From: an uncultured Bacilli bacterium
GTDB taxonomy: Bacteria > Bacillota_I > Bacilli_A > RF39 > UBA660
Direction: 5' to 3'
Length of the DNA: 64,000 bases
NCBI GenBank assembly: GCA_934154785.1
Contig: CAKPGL010000001.1
Coordinates: 586,199 to 650,198, forward strand
In this document: positions 16,919-26,043 of the stretch, piece by piece
Position numbering within the stretch: position 1 is the stretch's first letter
How the letters are laid out: every line of letters starts with the position of its first letter
The notes under the pieces: model-generated
The model's database searches: none
What the model was told of the DNA's origin: nothing
Seen by the model: only the letters and a program-made list of their open reading frames with translations
Position numbers and translations under genes: made by a program

Positions 16919-18355
16919 ATGGATATAACAATTAATAAACTATTAGATAAAGTAAAATCTTATAATCCTGAAGAGGTTGCTATTATAAAAAAAGCTTATG
17001 ATTATGCTTATAATCTGCATAATGGTCAATACCGTGAAAGTGGTGAACCTTATATAATTCATCCATTATCTGTTGCGTATATTTTAGCGGATATGCATGC
17101 TGATAAAGATACAGTATGTGCAGGACTTTTACATGATACTATAGAAGACGCAAATGTTACTAAAGAAGATATAGCCCATTTTTTTAATCAAGATATAGCT
17201 TCCCTAGTAAGTGGTGTAACTAAACTTGCTAAAATGAATTTTTCTTCTAAACAAGATCAAAATGACGCTAATACAAGAAGGATAATTACTAGTATTACTG
17301 AAGATGTAAGAATAATAATTATTAAACTTGCTGATAGACTTCATAATATGCGTACACTACAATATAAAAGTGAATTTAAACAAAGAGAAAATTCTTTAGA
17401 GACCATGGAAATATTTGTACCACTTGCTTATTCTATTGGAGCATATCGTATAAAATCAGAATTAGAAGATTTATCACTTCGTTATTTGAAACCTGATATG
17501 TATAAGAGTATTGAAGAGAAAAAACTAAAAATAGAAGAAGATAGTAATGCTTGTTTGCAAGAAATGCTTTATAAAATAGAAGAAATACTTAAAAATAAAG
17601 ATATACCATATGAAATAAAAGTAAGAACTAAAAACATTTATGGAATTTATAAGAGATTAAATGATGGTCATAAACTATCTGATATACATGATTTACTTGC
17701 TTTAAAAGTTATGGTTGATGAAATAGATAATTGCTATAGAACATTAGGTTTTATTCATGCTAAATATCATCCTATTAATGATAAATTTAAGGATTATATA
17801 TGTAATCCTAAAACTAATATGTATCAGAGTTTACATACAACTGTATTTGGTCCAGATGATAGACTAGTTCAAACCCAAATAAGAACTTTTGATATGGATA
17901 AAATTGCCTCATTTGGTTTAACTGCTTACTGGGATATTAATAAAGGTAAAGCTAGGTATGTAATGCAAGAAGATTTAAAAAACAAATATCAATTTTTTAA
18001 ATCTTTAACAGAAATAAATTCTACTTTTGGGGATAATAAGGAATTTGTATCTCAAGTAAAAAGTGAATTATTTTGTGATAGAGTATATGTTTATACAACA
18101 AAAGGAGATATTATAGAACTTCCTAAAGGATCTACTATAATAGATCTTGCTTATAAATTAGATTTAGGTAATATTTTGGTTGGAGCATATGTTAATGATG
18201 AAATTAGATCAGTAGATTATGTATTAAAAAATAAAGATAGAGTTAGAATTGTTACTAATAATTTATCTTATGGACCTAAAGCGGACTGGATAAATATAGC
18301 TCAAACCAGTTTAGCTAAAAAGAAAATAAAAGAATTTAACAACGATATAAAATAG
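16919..18355 (+). CDS. Short RelA/SpoT homologue, predicted hydrolase-competent, synthetase-impaired
   Basis: 478 aa: HD hydrolase, (p)ppGpp synthetase and TGS domains. It ends after TGS, without the zinc-finger and ACT domains. Hydrolase residues are intact: YIIHP, HDTIED (H72 D73 E76 D77) and LADRLHNMRTL. In the synthetase the catalytic glutamate of the (E)xQIRT motif is Gln (VQTQIRT, residue 318), and downstream AHW is AYW. I therefore infer that it degrades rather than makes (p)ppGpp. ATG 16919 follows GGAGGAG; a GTG at 16877 lies inside the attenuator hairpin. A second, full-length RSH lies at 30014 with the opposite pattern. Confidence 0.85.
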   Translation: MDITINKLLDKVKSYNPEEVAIIKKAYDYAYNLHNGQYRESGEPYIIHPLSVAYILADMHADKDTVCAGLLHDTIEDANVTKEDIAHFFNQDIASLVSGVTKLAKMNFSSKQDQNDANTRRIITSITEDVRIIIIKLADRLHNMRTLQYKSEFKQRENSLETMEIFVPLAYSIGAYRIKSELEDLSLRYLKPDMYKSIEEKKLKIEEDSNACLQEMLYKIEEILKNKDIPYEIKVRTKNIYGIYKRLNDGHKLSDIHDLLALKVMVDEIDNCYRTLGFIHAKYHPINDKFKDYICNPKTNMYQSLHTTVFGPDDRLVQTQIRTFDMDKIASFGLTAYWDINKGKARYVMQEDLKNKYQFFKSLTEINSTFGDNKEFVSQVKSELFCDRVYVYTTKGDIIELPKGSTIIDLAYKLDLGNILVGAYVNDEIRSVDYVLKNKDRVRIVTNNLSYGPKADWINIAQTSLAKKKIKEFNNDIK

Positions 18356-18363
18356 TTTGGATA

Positions 18364-18414
18364 ATGGTTATGATTACAAAAATAATCGCTATTGATGTTG
18401 GTGAAAATAAATAA
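18364..18414 (+). other. Short ORF fragment
   Basis: ATG...TAA encoding MVMITKIIAIDVGENK. The hydrophobic strand plus DVG is like the start of an RNase H-fold protein (for example RuvX), so it may be a degenerate gene start. Too short to claim as a gene. Confidence 0.2.
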
Positions 18415-18474
18415 TTTTGATATTCATTTTCATTTAAGTAAATTATTAAAGAAGTAATAAATTCTAATTTTCTA

Positions 18475-18503
18475 TTGATAAATTTAATCTATTTTAGTAA
18501 AAT
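18475..18503 (+). promoter_or_regulatory. Promoter of yneF
   Basis: TTGATA (18475-18480), 17-bp spacer, TAAAAT (18498-18503). Confidence 0.7.
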
Positions 18504-18526
18504 GTTAATAGAAGGGATGATATTAA

Positions 18527-18754
18527 ATGGATTGGATAGCATTTTTATTAGATTTATTAAAAGTATTAGGAGGTCTAATAGTTGGTATTGTTATAGGTTT
18601 CTTTATAGCACGTAAGTATATGAAGAAATATATGCAAAAGAACCCTCCTATTAATGAGCAAATGATTAAAGCGATGATGACTCAAATGGGTAGAACACCT
18701 AGTCAAAAACAAGTTAATCAAATGATGAAAACAATGAATAAATATATGGAATAG
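18527..18754 (+). CDS. yneF: YneF family protein (UPF0154)
   Basis: 75 aa. One N-terminal membrane helix (GGLIVGIVIGFFIARKYM) and the conserved tail NPPINEQMIKAMMTQMGRTPSQKQVNQMM, diagnostic of UPF0154. Function unknown; probably membrane-associated. Own promoter and terminator. Confidence 0.93.
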   Translation: MDWIAFLLDLLKVLGGLIVGIVIGFFIARKYMKKYMQKNPPINEQMIKAMMTQMGRTPSQKQVNQMMKTMNKYME

Positions 18755-18778
18755 AAAGTTAATCTTTCTATTTTTTTT
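18751..18778 (+). terminator. Rho-independent terminator after yneF
   Basis: ATAGAAAG (18751-18758), loop TTAAT, CTTTCTAT (18764-18771), seven T. Confidence 0.9.
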
Positions 18779-18801
18779 GCATAAATTATACTGGTGATTA
18801 T

Positions 18802-19416
18802 ATGAAACCTATAATAGGAATTATTACAAGAGCAACTACAACCAGTGAAAATAATATCATGTACGGAGTTTATGACTCCTTAGCACGTTCCATAAAAGAA
18901 AGTGGGGGAATACCTATTGGGATCTTACCATCTAGTATAAAAGATATAGATTTATCACTGATAGATGGCTTAATTTTTCAAGGTGGTGACGACTTTACTG
19001 ACTACGAGCGAGAGTTACTTTTATTGGCACACAAAAATAATATAAAAACACTAGGTATTTGTTTAGGCATGCAATTAATGGGAACTATGTTTAATGGTTC
19101 TATTATTGATGTAGAAAATCATAAATATAAAGATAAAAATTATGTTCATAAAGTAATATTAAAGGAAGATTCTACCTTATATAAGATATTTAAACAAAAA
19201 GAGATTATGGTAAATAGTAGACATAAATCTGCTCTTAAAAATACTTCTTTAAGTGTTATTGGTATAAGTGATGATGATGTAATAGAAGCTATCGAGGATA
19301 AAAATAAAGATTTCTTTTTGGGAGTACAGTGGCATCCAGAAACAATGATTACATATGACAAATTACAACAAGAATTATTTAATTACTTTGTAAATATATG
19401 TAGGAGGCCTGTATGA
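18802..19416 (+). CDS. Gamma-glutamyl-gamma-aminobutyrate hydrolase-like class I amidotransferase (peptidase C26)
   Basis: 204 aa. The nucleophile elbow is GICLGMQLMGT, the oxyanion segment IFQGGDDF, and the catalytic His in VQWHPE; this is the C26/PuuD branch of class I glutamine amidotransferases. These enzymes hydrolyse gamma-glutamyl amides. It overlaps murF by four bases. In Bacillota a C26 homologue is often found beside wall-ligase genes (compare MurT/GatD), so a wall role is possible, but the sequence itself does not show this. Confidence 0.85.
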   Translation: MKPIIGIITRATTTSENNIMYGVYDSLARSIKESGGIPIGILPSSIKDIDLSLIDGLIFQGGDDFTDYERELLLLAHKNNIKTLGICLGMQLMGTMFNGSIIDVENHKYKDKNYVHKVILKEDSTLYKIFKQKEIMVNSRHKSALKNTSLSVIGISDDDVIEAIEDKNKDFFLGVQWHPETMITYDKLQQELFNYFVNICRRPV

Positions 19417-20753
19417 AATATTTAGATATTGTAAAAAGTTTATCTTATTTAGTTATTAAAGGTAATATTGAACAAGAATTTAATGGAAAAATTAGAATTG
19501 ATAGTAGACTCGTAAAACCCGGTGATATCTTTGTTGCAATAGTCGGAAATAAAGTAGATGGACATGATTATATAAATAGTGCTATTAATAATGGTGCTAA
19601 AGGAATAATAACAGAAAAAGATATTACTGTACCAGATGATATAGTTGTAATAAAAGTACCCAGTACTAAAGATTCTTTATTATTATTAGCGGCACTAATT
19701 CGTAAATTTTATAATAATATTCCTTTAATAGCGGTTACTGGTAGTGTAGGTAAGACTACTACTAAAGAATTAATTTATTATTTATTATCAAATAAATATA
19801 AAGTACTTAGAAGTAAGGGTAATCATAATAATTATATTGGGGTTCCTTTAACTCTATTTGAATTAGATAATACTTATGATATTTGTGTCTTAGAACTTGG
19901 AATGAATCATTTAAAAGAAATAGAAAAACTATCTAATATATGTTTACCTACAGATGCAGTAATTACTTTAATCGGTACTTCTCATATAGGCTTACTAGGT
20001 TCTAAAGATAATATTTTTAAAGCAAAAATGGAAATAACTAGTGGCCTAGGTACGGGTACATTATTTGTAAATGGTGATGATTCTTATTTAAAAAAGATAA
20101 AGTCTAATATATATAGAATAATAAAATGTGGCTTAACCAAGAATAATGATATTAGGGCTCTTTCTATACTTAGTACAGATAATAATTTATATTTTAAAGT
20201 AAATATCTTAGATAAATATTACAAAGTAGTATTTCCTATACCTAACGAAGGATTAGTAAATGATATACTGCTTGCTACTGGTGTTGCTTTAAAATATAAT
20301 GTTAAAATAGAAGATATATTAAATACTTTAGAAAATTATCCGGGTATTGAAAATAGAAATCAAATAATTAAGTTAAATAATAATATTACTTTAATAGATG
20401 ATTCTTATAATTCTAGTTTTGAATCATTAAAAGCTGGTCTTAAAATGCTAGAATCATTTTCTAAAGATAAAATAGTAATTATTGGTGATATTTTAGAACT
20501 TGGTAGTCATAGTATAGAAATTCATAAAAAAATAAAAAATTTATTAAAAGACTATGATAAAGTTATACTAGTTGGTAATTATGTTAAAAATATAGTTGGT
20601 AAAGACTTTATATATTGTAGTAATGCCTTGGATACAGTTAAATACTTAGAAACTATTAATTTGAATGATAAGGTAATCTATGTAAAGGCATCTCATGCTT
20701 TAGGATTAAGTGAAGTAGTGGAGAGCATAAAAAAAAGAGAAAATTCTCTTTAA
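19413..20753 (+). CDS. murF: UDP-N-acetylmuramoyl-tripeptide--D-Ala-D-Ala ligase
   Basis: 446 aa Mur ligase adding D-Ala-D-Ala to the UDP-MurNAc-tripeptide. Order: N-terminal UDP-binding domain (RIDSRLVKPGDIFVAIVG), ATP-binding loop AVTGSVGKTTTKE, middle-domain ELGMNHLKEI and C-terminal LIDDSYNSSFESLKAGL, the MurF signature. The N-domain motif and DSYN place it as MurF rather than MurE. Co-transcribed with the upstream C26 gene. Confidence 0.93.
   Translation: MKYLDIVKSLSYLVIKGNIEQEFNGKIRIDSRLVKPGDIFVAIVGNKVDGHDYINSAINNGAKGIITEKDITVPDDIVVIKVPSTKDSLLLLAALIRKFYNNIPLIAVTGSVGKTTTKELIYYLLSNKYKVLRSKGNHNNYIGVPLTLFELDNTYDICVLELGMNHLKEIEKLSNICLPTDAVITLIGTSHIGLLGSKDNIFKAKMEITSGLGTGTLFVNGDDSYLKKIKSNIYRIIKCGLTKNNDIRALSILSTDNNLYFKVNILDKYYKVVFPIPNEGLVNDILLATGVALKYNVKIEDILNTLENYPGIENRNQIIKLNNNITLIDDSYNSSFESLKAGLKMLESFSKDKIVIIGDILELGSHSIEIHKKIKNLLKDYDKVILVGNYVKNIVGKDFIYCSNALDTVKYLETINLNDKVIYVKASHALGLSEVVESIKKRENSL
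20734..20751. terminator. Hairpin between convergent murF and unknown gene
   Basis: AAAGAGA (20734-20740) pairs with TCTCTTT (20745-20751), 4-nt loop; A run to the left, T-rich to the right. Confidence 0.5.
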
Positions 20754-21475
20754 TTTAATTTTTTTTGATTTTCATTACTCATTAATTTTTCAGGACAAGT
20801 AACTATTAATTCATTGATTTTGTTTATTAATATAAATATGTCTTCATCTTCCATACCAAAATAATCTTTGTTTATATAAAGTAACTTTTTGATTATTTCA
20901 TTATCATTTAACATTCTCAAACTTCTACTTTTTTGTATCTCAAATAATTTTAATACTTTTAGCATTTTTTGTGCTTCAGCATATAGTTTTATATCTTCTT
21001 CATTTAAATTATAATTATTATTTATTAAGGCTGCTTTTAATCTAATAATTTTTTCGGCTTGTTTAAGACTTAGTTCATGACTATTTTCCAATCTTGCCTT
21101 AGCCATTGTATATTTGATATCAGCGTTTTGACATTCTACTATTGCAGAATTGATGTTCATAATTGCATCAACGGAAATACCTCTTTCTTTTAATAAATTA
21201 ATGATATTGTCATCGCTTGTAAATTTTATTTCTGAACAAAATAAAATTTTACTAGTTTCGTCTAATCCTTTAGTAATATAACTTTTTGATAATTCTTTGA
21301 TTCTTTTTGCTTCATGTTGTACACGTTGCTCAGCAAAATAAGAATTCTTTGTTCTTTCAGTAGTAAGATATTTAGATTGATGTCCCAACATCTTAACTGT
21401 AGCTATTTTATCACTCCCTAAAAGATTAATTGTATCTGGTGTTAGAATATTTAACAACATTTCTGATTTTAACAT
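20750..21475 (-). CDS. Uncharacterised 241-aa cytoplasmic protein
   Basis: No family recognised. 241 aa, no signal peptide or membrane segment, predicted largely helical, with charged heptad-like stretches (AKARLENSHELSLKQAEKII) suggesting coiled coil. RBS AAAGGGAG and a perfect consensus promoter upstream indicate strong expression. It is convergent with murF and divergent from tgt. Confidence 0.7.
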   Translation of the reverse strand: MLKSEMLLNILTPDTINLLGSDKIATVKMLGHQSKYLTTERTKNSYFAEQRVQHEAKRIKELSKSYITKGLDETSKILFCSEIKFTSDDNIINLLKERGISVDAIMNINSAIVECQNADIKYTMAKARLENSHELSLKQAEKIIRLKAALINNNYNLNEEDIKLYAEAQKMLKVLKLFEIQKSRSLRMLNDNEIIKKLLYINKDYFGMEDEDIFILINKINELIVTCPEKLMSNENQKKLN

Positions 21476-21505
21476 AAAAAACTCCCTTTCATTTAAGTAT
21501 GTGTT

Positions 21506-21534
21506 ATTATAATAGACTTTTTACTATTTGTCAA
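21506..21534 (-). promoter_or_regulatory. Perfect consensus sigma-A promoter (minus strand)
   Basis: TTGACA (21534-21529), 17-bp spacer, TATAAT (21511-21506), driving the unknown gene ending at 20750. Confidence 0.88.
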
Positions 21535-21540
21535 ATTGAC

Positions 21541-21569
21541 TTGCGAATATATAAAAAATAATATATAAT
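21541..21569 (+). promoter_or_regulatory. Promoter of tgt
   Basis: TTGCGA (21541-21546), 17-bp spacer, TATAAT (21564-21569). Confidence 0.6.
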
Positions 21570-21591
21570 TGTGTAGAAATGAGGGAGTATT

Positions 21592-22713
21592 ATGAAGATT
21601 AAATATGATTTATTACATAAAGATACTAATTCTTTAGCACGTTTTGGATTACTTCATACTAACTATGGAGACTATGAAACACCAATGTTTATGCCAGTCG
21701 GCACTCTTGCTAATGTAAAAACATTATCTCCAGAAGAATTAAAAGATATGCATAGTGCTATTATTTTATCAAACACTTATCATTTATGGTTAAGACCTGG
21801 AGCAGATGTAGTTGATCATGCTGGAGGATTACATAAGTTTATGAATTATGATGGACCAATACTTACAGATAGTGGTGGTTTTCAAGTTTTTTCTTTAGCA
21901 AATAAAAAAGATATAGTTGAAGATGGTGTAACTTTTAAAAGTCATTTAGATGGTTCTAAGTTGTTTTTAACACCAGAATTATCTATCCAAATACAAAATA
22001 AATTAGATAGTGATATTGCTATGAGTTTTGATGAATGTCCCCCTTATCCAGTCACTTATGAATATATGAAAAATAGTGTTGAAAGAACTTTACGTTGGGC
22101 TAAAAGGGGAAAAGATGTCCATAGTAATATTAATCAATCACTATTTGGTATAGTTCAAGGTGGTGAATTTGAAGACTTAAGAAAATGGAGTGCTGAAAAT
22201 ACAGTTGCTTTAGATTTTGATGGTTATTCTATTGGTGGTACTAGTGTTGGTGAAGGAAAAGAAACCATGTATAAAATGATTGACTATTCTACAAAATATT
22301 TACCAGAAAATAAGCCACGTTATTTAATGGGTGTAGGAGATCCTATTGATATTATAGAAGGGGTTATTCGTGGTGTAGATATGTTTGATTGTGTTTTACC
22401 AACTCGTATAGCTCGTCATGGAAATGCTTTTACCAGAACTGGTAAAATTAATATAAAAAATGCTAAATATAAAGAAGATTTTACACCTATTGAAGAAAAT
22501 TGTGACTGCTATACTTGCAAACATTATACCAAAGCCTATGTACGTCACTTAATTACTTCTAATGAAACATTTGGTGGAAGACTACTTTCTATTCATAATA
22601 TTCGCTTCTTAATTAGATTAACAGAAGAATTAAGAGACGCTATTAAAGAAAATAGAGTCTTAGAATATAGAGAAGACTTTTTAAATAAATATAAAGGAAT
22701 GAAAAATGAGTAA
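21592..22713 (+). CDS. tgt: tRNA-guanine transglycosylase
   Basis: 373 aa. Exchanges G34 of GUN-anticodon tRNAs for a queuosine precursor. General-acid Asp in LTDSGGFQVFSL, nucleophile Asp in GVDMFDCVLPTRIARHG, and the zinc site CDCYTC...H...H near the C-terminus. Full length. No queA or preQ1 synthesis genes lie in the window, so the cell may salvage the base. It overlaps the next gene by 8 bp. Confidence 0.95.
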   Translation: MKIKYDLLHKDTNSLARFGLLHTNYGDYETPMFMPVGTLANVKTLSPEELKDMHSAIILSNTYHLWLRPGADVVDHAGGLHKFMNYDGPILTDSGGFQVFSLANKKDIVEDGVTFKSHLDGSKLFLTPELSIQIQNKLDSDIAMSFDECPPYPVTYEYMKNSVERTLRWAKRGKDVHSNINQSLFGIVQGGEFEDLRKWSAENTVALDFDGYSIGGTSVGEGKETMYKMIDYSTKYLPENKPRYLMGVGDPIDIIEGVIRGVDMFDCVLPTRIARHGNAFTRTGKINIKNAKYKEDFTPIEENCDCYTCKHYTKAYVRHLITSNETFGGRLLSIHNIRFLIRLTEELRDAIKENRVLEYREDFLNKYKGMKNE

Positions 22714-23554
22714 AATAAAAAAACATTTTTATAATATAGAAACTAAAAAGATAAATAAGACAAAAATAGTTTTATTATCGGATATTCATTATTATAATAA
22801 AGAAGATTATTTTAAATTAGAAATGATCTATAATAGTTTAAAAGAGATAAAGCCTGATTATATTACTATAGCGGGTGATCTTTTAGATAATGCTTATATT
22901 AGTGATACAAATGTTATTTATAGTTGGTTAAAAGATATTAGTTTATTAGCGACAGTTATTATTTCTATTGGTAATCATGATTTACTAGTTAAAGAAGACT
23001 TTGAAGCAGGCTTTGATAAAAAATTATTTGATAAAATAGATGCGTTAGATAACGTTTATGTTTTAAATGACAAAAGTCTTTTAATAGATAATATTAATTT
23101 CTTAGGTATAACCCTACCTGCTAGTTACTATTATGAGACTCACGAACCAAAAGATTATTTAATAAATTATATTAATAATGTATTTCCTAAAATAGATAAA
23201 GATAACTATAATATATTATTGTGCCATTCTCCCCTTAGAATATGTAATAAAGAAGTATTAAATAGTATAAATATTAAAAATAATTTAGACTTAATACTTT
23301 GTGGACATACTCATGGTGGCATAACTCCAGAATTCTTAAAGCCTATTTTAAGAAATATTGGTTTAATTAGCCCTTTTCGTAGATTATTTTTTAAGAATGC
23401 TTATGGTAAATTAAAGATAGATAATACTAATATAATAATTTCTAGTGGTATTACTAAAGCTTCTCATCGCAATCGTTTTCATGCTTTAGATAACTTTTTT
23501 GCTAGAGAAATAACTATTATAGAAATATCAAACAACATAACACAAGGTAAATAG
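22706..23554 (+). CDS. Calcineurin-like metallophosphoesterase
   Basis: 282 aa with the complete dinuclear metal set in order: LLSDIHYY, AGDLLDN, IGNHD, LLCHSP, CGHTHGG. No membrane anchor is obvious. Substrate unknown; related YkuE/YaeI-type enzymes act on lipids or nucleotides. Co-transcribed with tgt and ended by a strong terminator. Confidence 0.85.
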   Translation: MSKIKKHFYNIETKKINKTKIVLLSDIHYYNKEDYFKLEMIYNSLKEIKPDYITIAGDLLDNAYISDTNVIYSWLKDISLLATVIISIGNHDLLVKEDFEAGFDKKLFDKIDALDNVYVLNDKSLLIDNINFLGITLPASYYYETHEPKDYLINYINNVFPKIDKDNYNILLCHSPLRICNKEVLNSINIKNNLDLILCGHTHGGITPEFLKPILRNIGLISPFRRLFFKNAYGKLKIDNTNIIISSGITKASHRNRFHALDNFFAREITIIEISNNITQGK

Positions 23555-23567
23555 TGTTATGCTTTTT
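23536..23567 (+). terminator. Rho-independent terminator
   Basis: CATAACAC (23536-23543), 10-nt loop, GTGTTATG (23554-23561), then C and six T. The left arm is inside the end of the phosphoesterase gene. Confidence 0.85.
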
Positions 23568-23666
23568 TGTTTATTTAAGTAAGATTTAAGCAAGAATTAA
23601 GCAAGATGTGTTGATAATAATTAGATTATGTAGTATAATATAAATAAGAAAATTTAGGTGATATTT

Positions 23667-24662
23667 ATGGATAATTATGTTCCACCATTTACAGTTACAA
23701 ACACTATGTTAGAGTATGTTTCTTCTATTATGGAAAAAATAGGAAAAATAGATAATTATACAAATTTAGAAAAAATGCCAAATCTTAGAAGAAATAATAA
23801 AATTAAATCTATTCATTCGTCACTAGCGATAGAAGCAAATTCATTATCTTTAGATCAAGTAAAAGCCGTAATAGCTGGCAAAGTTGTTTTAGGCTCTAAA
23901 AAAGAGATTCAGGAAGTTTTAAATGCATATAAGGCTTATGAAATGATTAACAAGGTTAATCCATATTCTATAACAGATTTAAAAAAAGTTCATGGAATTA
24001 TGACATATAAAACTATTGAGTTAGCTGGTATATTTAGAACTGGCAATGAAGGTGTATTTGATGGAAATGGTAATTGTATTCATGTATGCCCTCCGCCATC
24101 ACAAGCTGACTATTTAATGAAACAATTATTTAATTGGATGAAAAAAAATAAAGATACTATTCATCCTTTGATCTTGTCGTCTATTTTTCATTATGAATTT
24201 GTATTTATTCACCCATTTAGTGATGGTAATGGTAGAATGGCTAGGTTATGGCAAAATATAATATTGACTAATTGGAAAAGTTTCTTTGAATATTTACCTA
24301 TTGAAAGTCAAATAAAAAAATATCAAGAAGAATATTATACAGCAATATCTAATTGCCATAAGGCTGCTAATTCAAATGAATTTATTGAATTCATGTTAAG
24401 AATGATTAATGAAGTATTAAGTGAGTTAATTGAAACTGCAACAACACCATTAACAGAAAAATCAATAAATATTAGTAAATTATTAAGCGTAATGGAATAT
24501 GGAATTCCAATGACAGCAAATCAAATAATGGAAAAATTAGAAATTAAGTCAAAAGAAACCTTGAGAACAACGTATTTAGATCCCGCAATTGAAGAAAAAT
24601 TGGTAGAGTTAACAATTCCAGAAAAACCTACAAGTAAAAATCAAATGTATTATAAAGTATAA
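23667..24662 (+). CDS. Fic family AMPylase-type protein
   Basis: 331 aa. Catalytic Fic motif HPFSDGNGRMARLWQN is complete (His, then DGNGR). An N-terminal helix with SLAIEAN matches the inhibitory motif class ([S/T]xxxE then a small residue; here Ala before Asn), so it is probably autoinhibited in cis. A C-terminal winged-helix-like region (MTANQIMEKLEIKSKETLRTTYLDPAIEEKLV) is as in stand-alone class II Fic proteins. Such enzymes transfer AMP to hydroxyls of target proteins. ATG 23667 follows AGGTG; GTG 23658 is rejected. It sits next to a decayed Nudix gene, an accessory context. Confidence 0.88.
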   Translation: MDNYVPPFTVTNTMLEYVSSIMEKIGKIDNYTNLEKMPNLRRNNKIKSIHSSLAIEANSLSLDQVKAVIAGKVVLGSKKEIQEVLNAYKAYEMINKVNPYSITDLKKVHGIMTYKTIELAGIFRTGNEGVFDGNGNCIHVCPPPSQADYLMKQLFNWMKKNKDTIHPLILSSIFHYEFVFIHPFSDGNGRMARLWQNIILTNWKSFFEYLPIESQIKKYQEEYYTAISNCHKAANSNEFIEFMLRMINEVLSELIETATTPLTEKSINISKLLSVMEYGIPMTANQIMEKLEIKSKETLRTTYLDPAIEEKLVELTIPEKPTSKNQMYYKV

Positions 24663-24670
24663 TAAGTCTA

Positions 24671-24949
24671 TTTTATAATGGTAAAAAATCAAAAGAAGTA
24701 AGAGAAATTATTATAAAAAAATATATTGATGTAAATGATATTAAATTATTTAAAACTTATAAATATGAAGATGCTTTTAAAGATGTTTACATTATAAATA
24801 AAGATATTGATTTAAATAAGGTTAAATTAGAAAAAGATGAAGTAGAAAAAGTCATATATCTTACTAAAGAAGAAATATATAACTTAATTAAAAATAATAA
24901 TCTTAGAAAGACTAATATAGATGCAATAGAAGATATGTTTAATTGCTAA
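24671..24949 (+). pseudogene. Nudix hydrolase remnant (C-terminal half)
   Basis: An open frame without any start codon giving FYNGKKSKEVREIIIKKYID... and EDAFKDVYIINKDIDL...EVEKVIYLTKEEI, ending at TAA 24947. This matches the distal part of a Nudix hydrolase (after the GxxExxxREUxEE helix, whose glutamates are mostly lost). The 5' half is gone, right up against the Fic stop. Likely left by the insertion or deletion that placed fic here. Confidence 0.7.
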
Positions 24950-24950
24950 A

Positions 24951-24974
24951 AAAGTGTACGAAAGTACATTTTTA
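24951..24974. terminator. Bidirectional terminator
   Basis: AAAGTGTAC (24951-24959), loop GAAA, GTACATTTT (24964-24972); one G-U pair. A run left, T run right. It serves the minus-strand gene ending at 24972 and any readthrough from fic. Confidence 0.75.
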
Positions 24975-25337
24975 GTTTGCTAAATTATTTTTATTTACAC
25001 CGATAATACTACCAATAGTTGTCGCTAAAAGAATAAATGAATATAAAATAATATTTTTGGTGCCAGTGGTATTTAATCCTAAATTAAGTATTATAAGTAA
25101 AAATATTTCTATTAAACTTAGTTTTAAACCTTCTAACCAACCTTTCTTAGAACTTCTTTTACCAAAGATAATACCACTTACTAAAAATCCTAATATACAT
25201 ATTAAAGTAGTCATTACTTTAAATGTATTATTAGATATCCATCCTATATATTCTAAAGTAGTAAATAAAAATAAACTTATTAACATAGTTAAAAATCCTA
25301 CTAATAATGGTTTAACAATCTTTTTTAAATAGTTCAT
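24972..25337 (-). CDS. TIGR04086 family membrane protein
   Basis: 121 aa with four predicted membrane helices; the pattern of the N-terminal helix, GFLVSGIIFGKRSSKKGWLEGL and the C-terminal glycine helix matches the TIGR04086/YrzE-type family. Function unknown. RBS AGGAGGATT. In Bacillus relatives it sits near secDF/spoVB, as here. Confidence 0.75.
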   Translation of the reverse strand: MNYLKKIVKPLLVGFLTMLISLFLFTTLEYIGWISNNTFKVMTTLICILGFLVSGIIFGKRSSKKGWLEGLKLSLIEIFLLIILNLGLNTTGTKNIILYSFILLATTIGSIIGVNKNNLAN

Positions 25338-25410
25338 AATAATCCTCCTAATAAAATTTATTCTTTGTATAAATTATTATTCGTAAGTTCATAATATAAT
25401 TGGTGATAAA

Positions 25411-26043
25411 ATGTATATTAATATAATTGTTAAAACTTTAATACTATATGTATTTATTATTATAGTATATCGTGTAATGGGTAAAAAAGAAGTAGGTAAA
25501 CTTAGTATAGTAGATTTAATAGTATCTATTTTAATAGCGGAATTAGCGGCTATTTCAATAGAAGAGTCAGATCGATCTATATTTACTTCTATAGTACCAA
25601 TTGTAGTTTTAGTGTTAGTACAAGTTTTACTTAGTTTTATATCGCTTAAAAGTTTTAAACTTCGTAAATTTGTAGATGGTGATCCTAAGACTATAATAAA
25701 GAGTGGTAAAGTATGTTTTAAAGAGATGACTAAATTACGTTATACCTTAGATGATTTAATTAGTCAACTACGTGAACAAGGTATTAAAAGTATAGAAGAA
25801 GTAGATTATGCTGTTTTAGAAAATAATGGTAAATTATCAGTATTTAAATCTTGTAAAGATTATCCTTTACCAATTATTTTAGATGGTAATATAGATTACC
25901 AAGTATTAAAAGATATGAATAAAAGTGAATCTTGGATTAATAAATTACTTAGTGATAATAATTTAACATTAGAAGATGTATTTTATGCTTTTTATAGTAA
26001 AAATAAAACTTTTATAATAAAGAAAAGTGATTTGCTAGAATAA
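25411..26043 (+). CDS. DUF421 (YetF/YdfR-type) membrane protein
   Basis: 210 aa: three N-terminal membrane helices with YRVMGKKEVGKLSIVDLIVSI, then the DUF421 soluble domain (KFVDGDPKTIIKSGKVCFKEMTKLRYTLDDLISQLREQG and VDYAVLENNGKLSVF). A related family is used by spore-formers for germination water channels, but the general function is not settled. It abuts convergent spoVB with no spacer. Confidence 0.85.
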   Translation: MYINIIVKTLILYVFIIIVYRVMGKKEVGKLSIVDLIVSILIAELAAISIEESDRSIFTSIVPIVVLVLVQVLLSFISLKSFKLRKFVDGDPKTIIKSGKVCFKEMTKLRYTLDDLISQLREQGIKSIEEVDYAVLENNGKLSVFKSCKDYPLPIILDGNIDYQVLKDMNKSESWINKLLSDNNLTLEDVFYAFYSKNKTFIIKKSDLLE

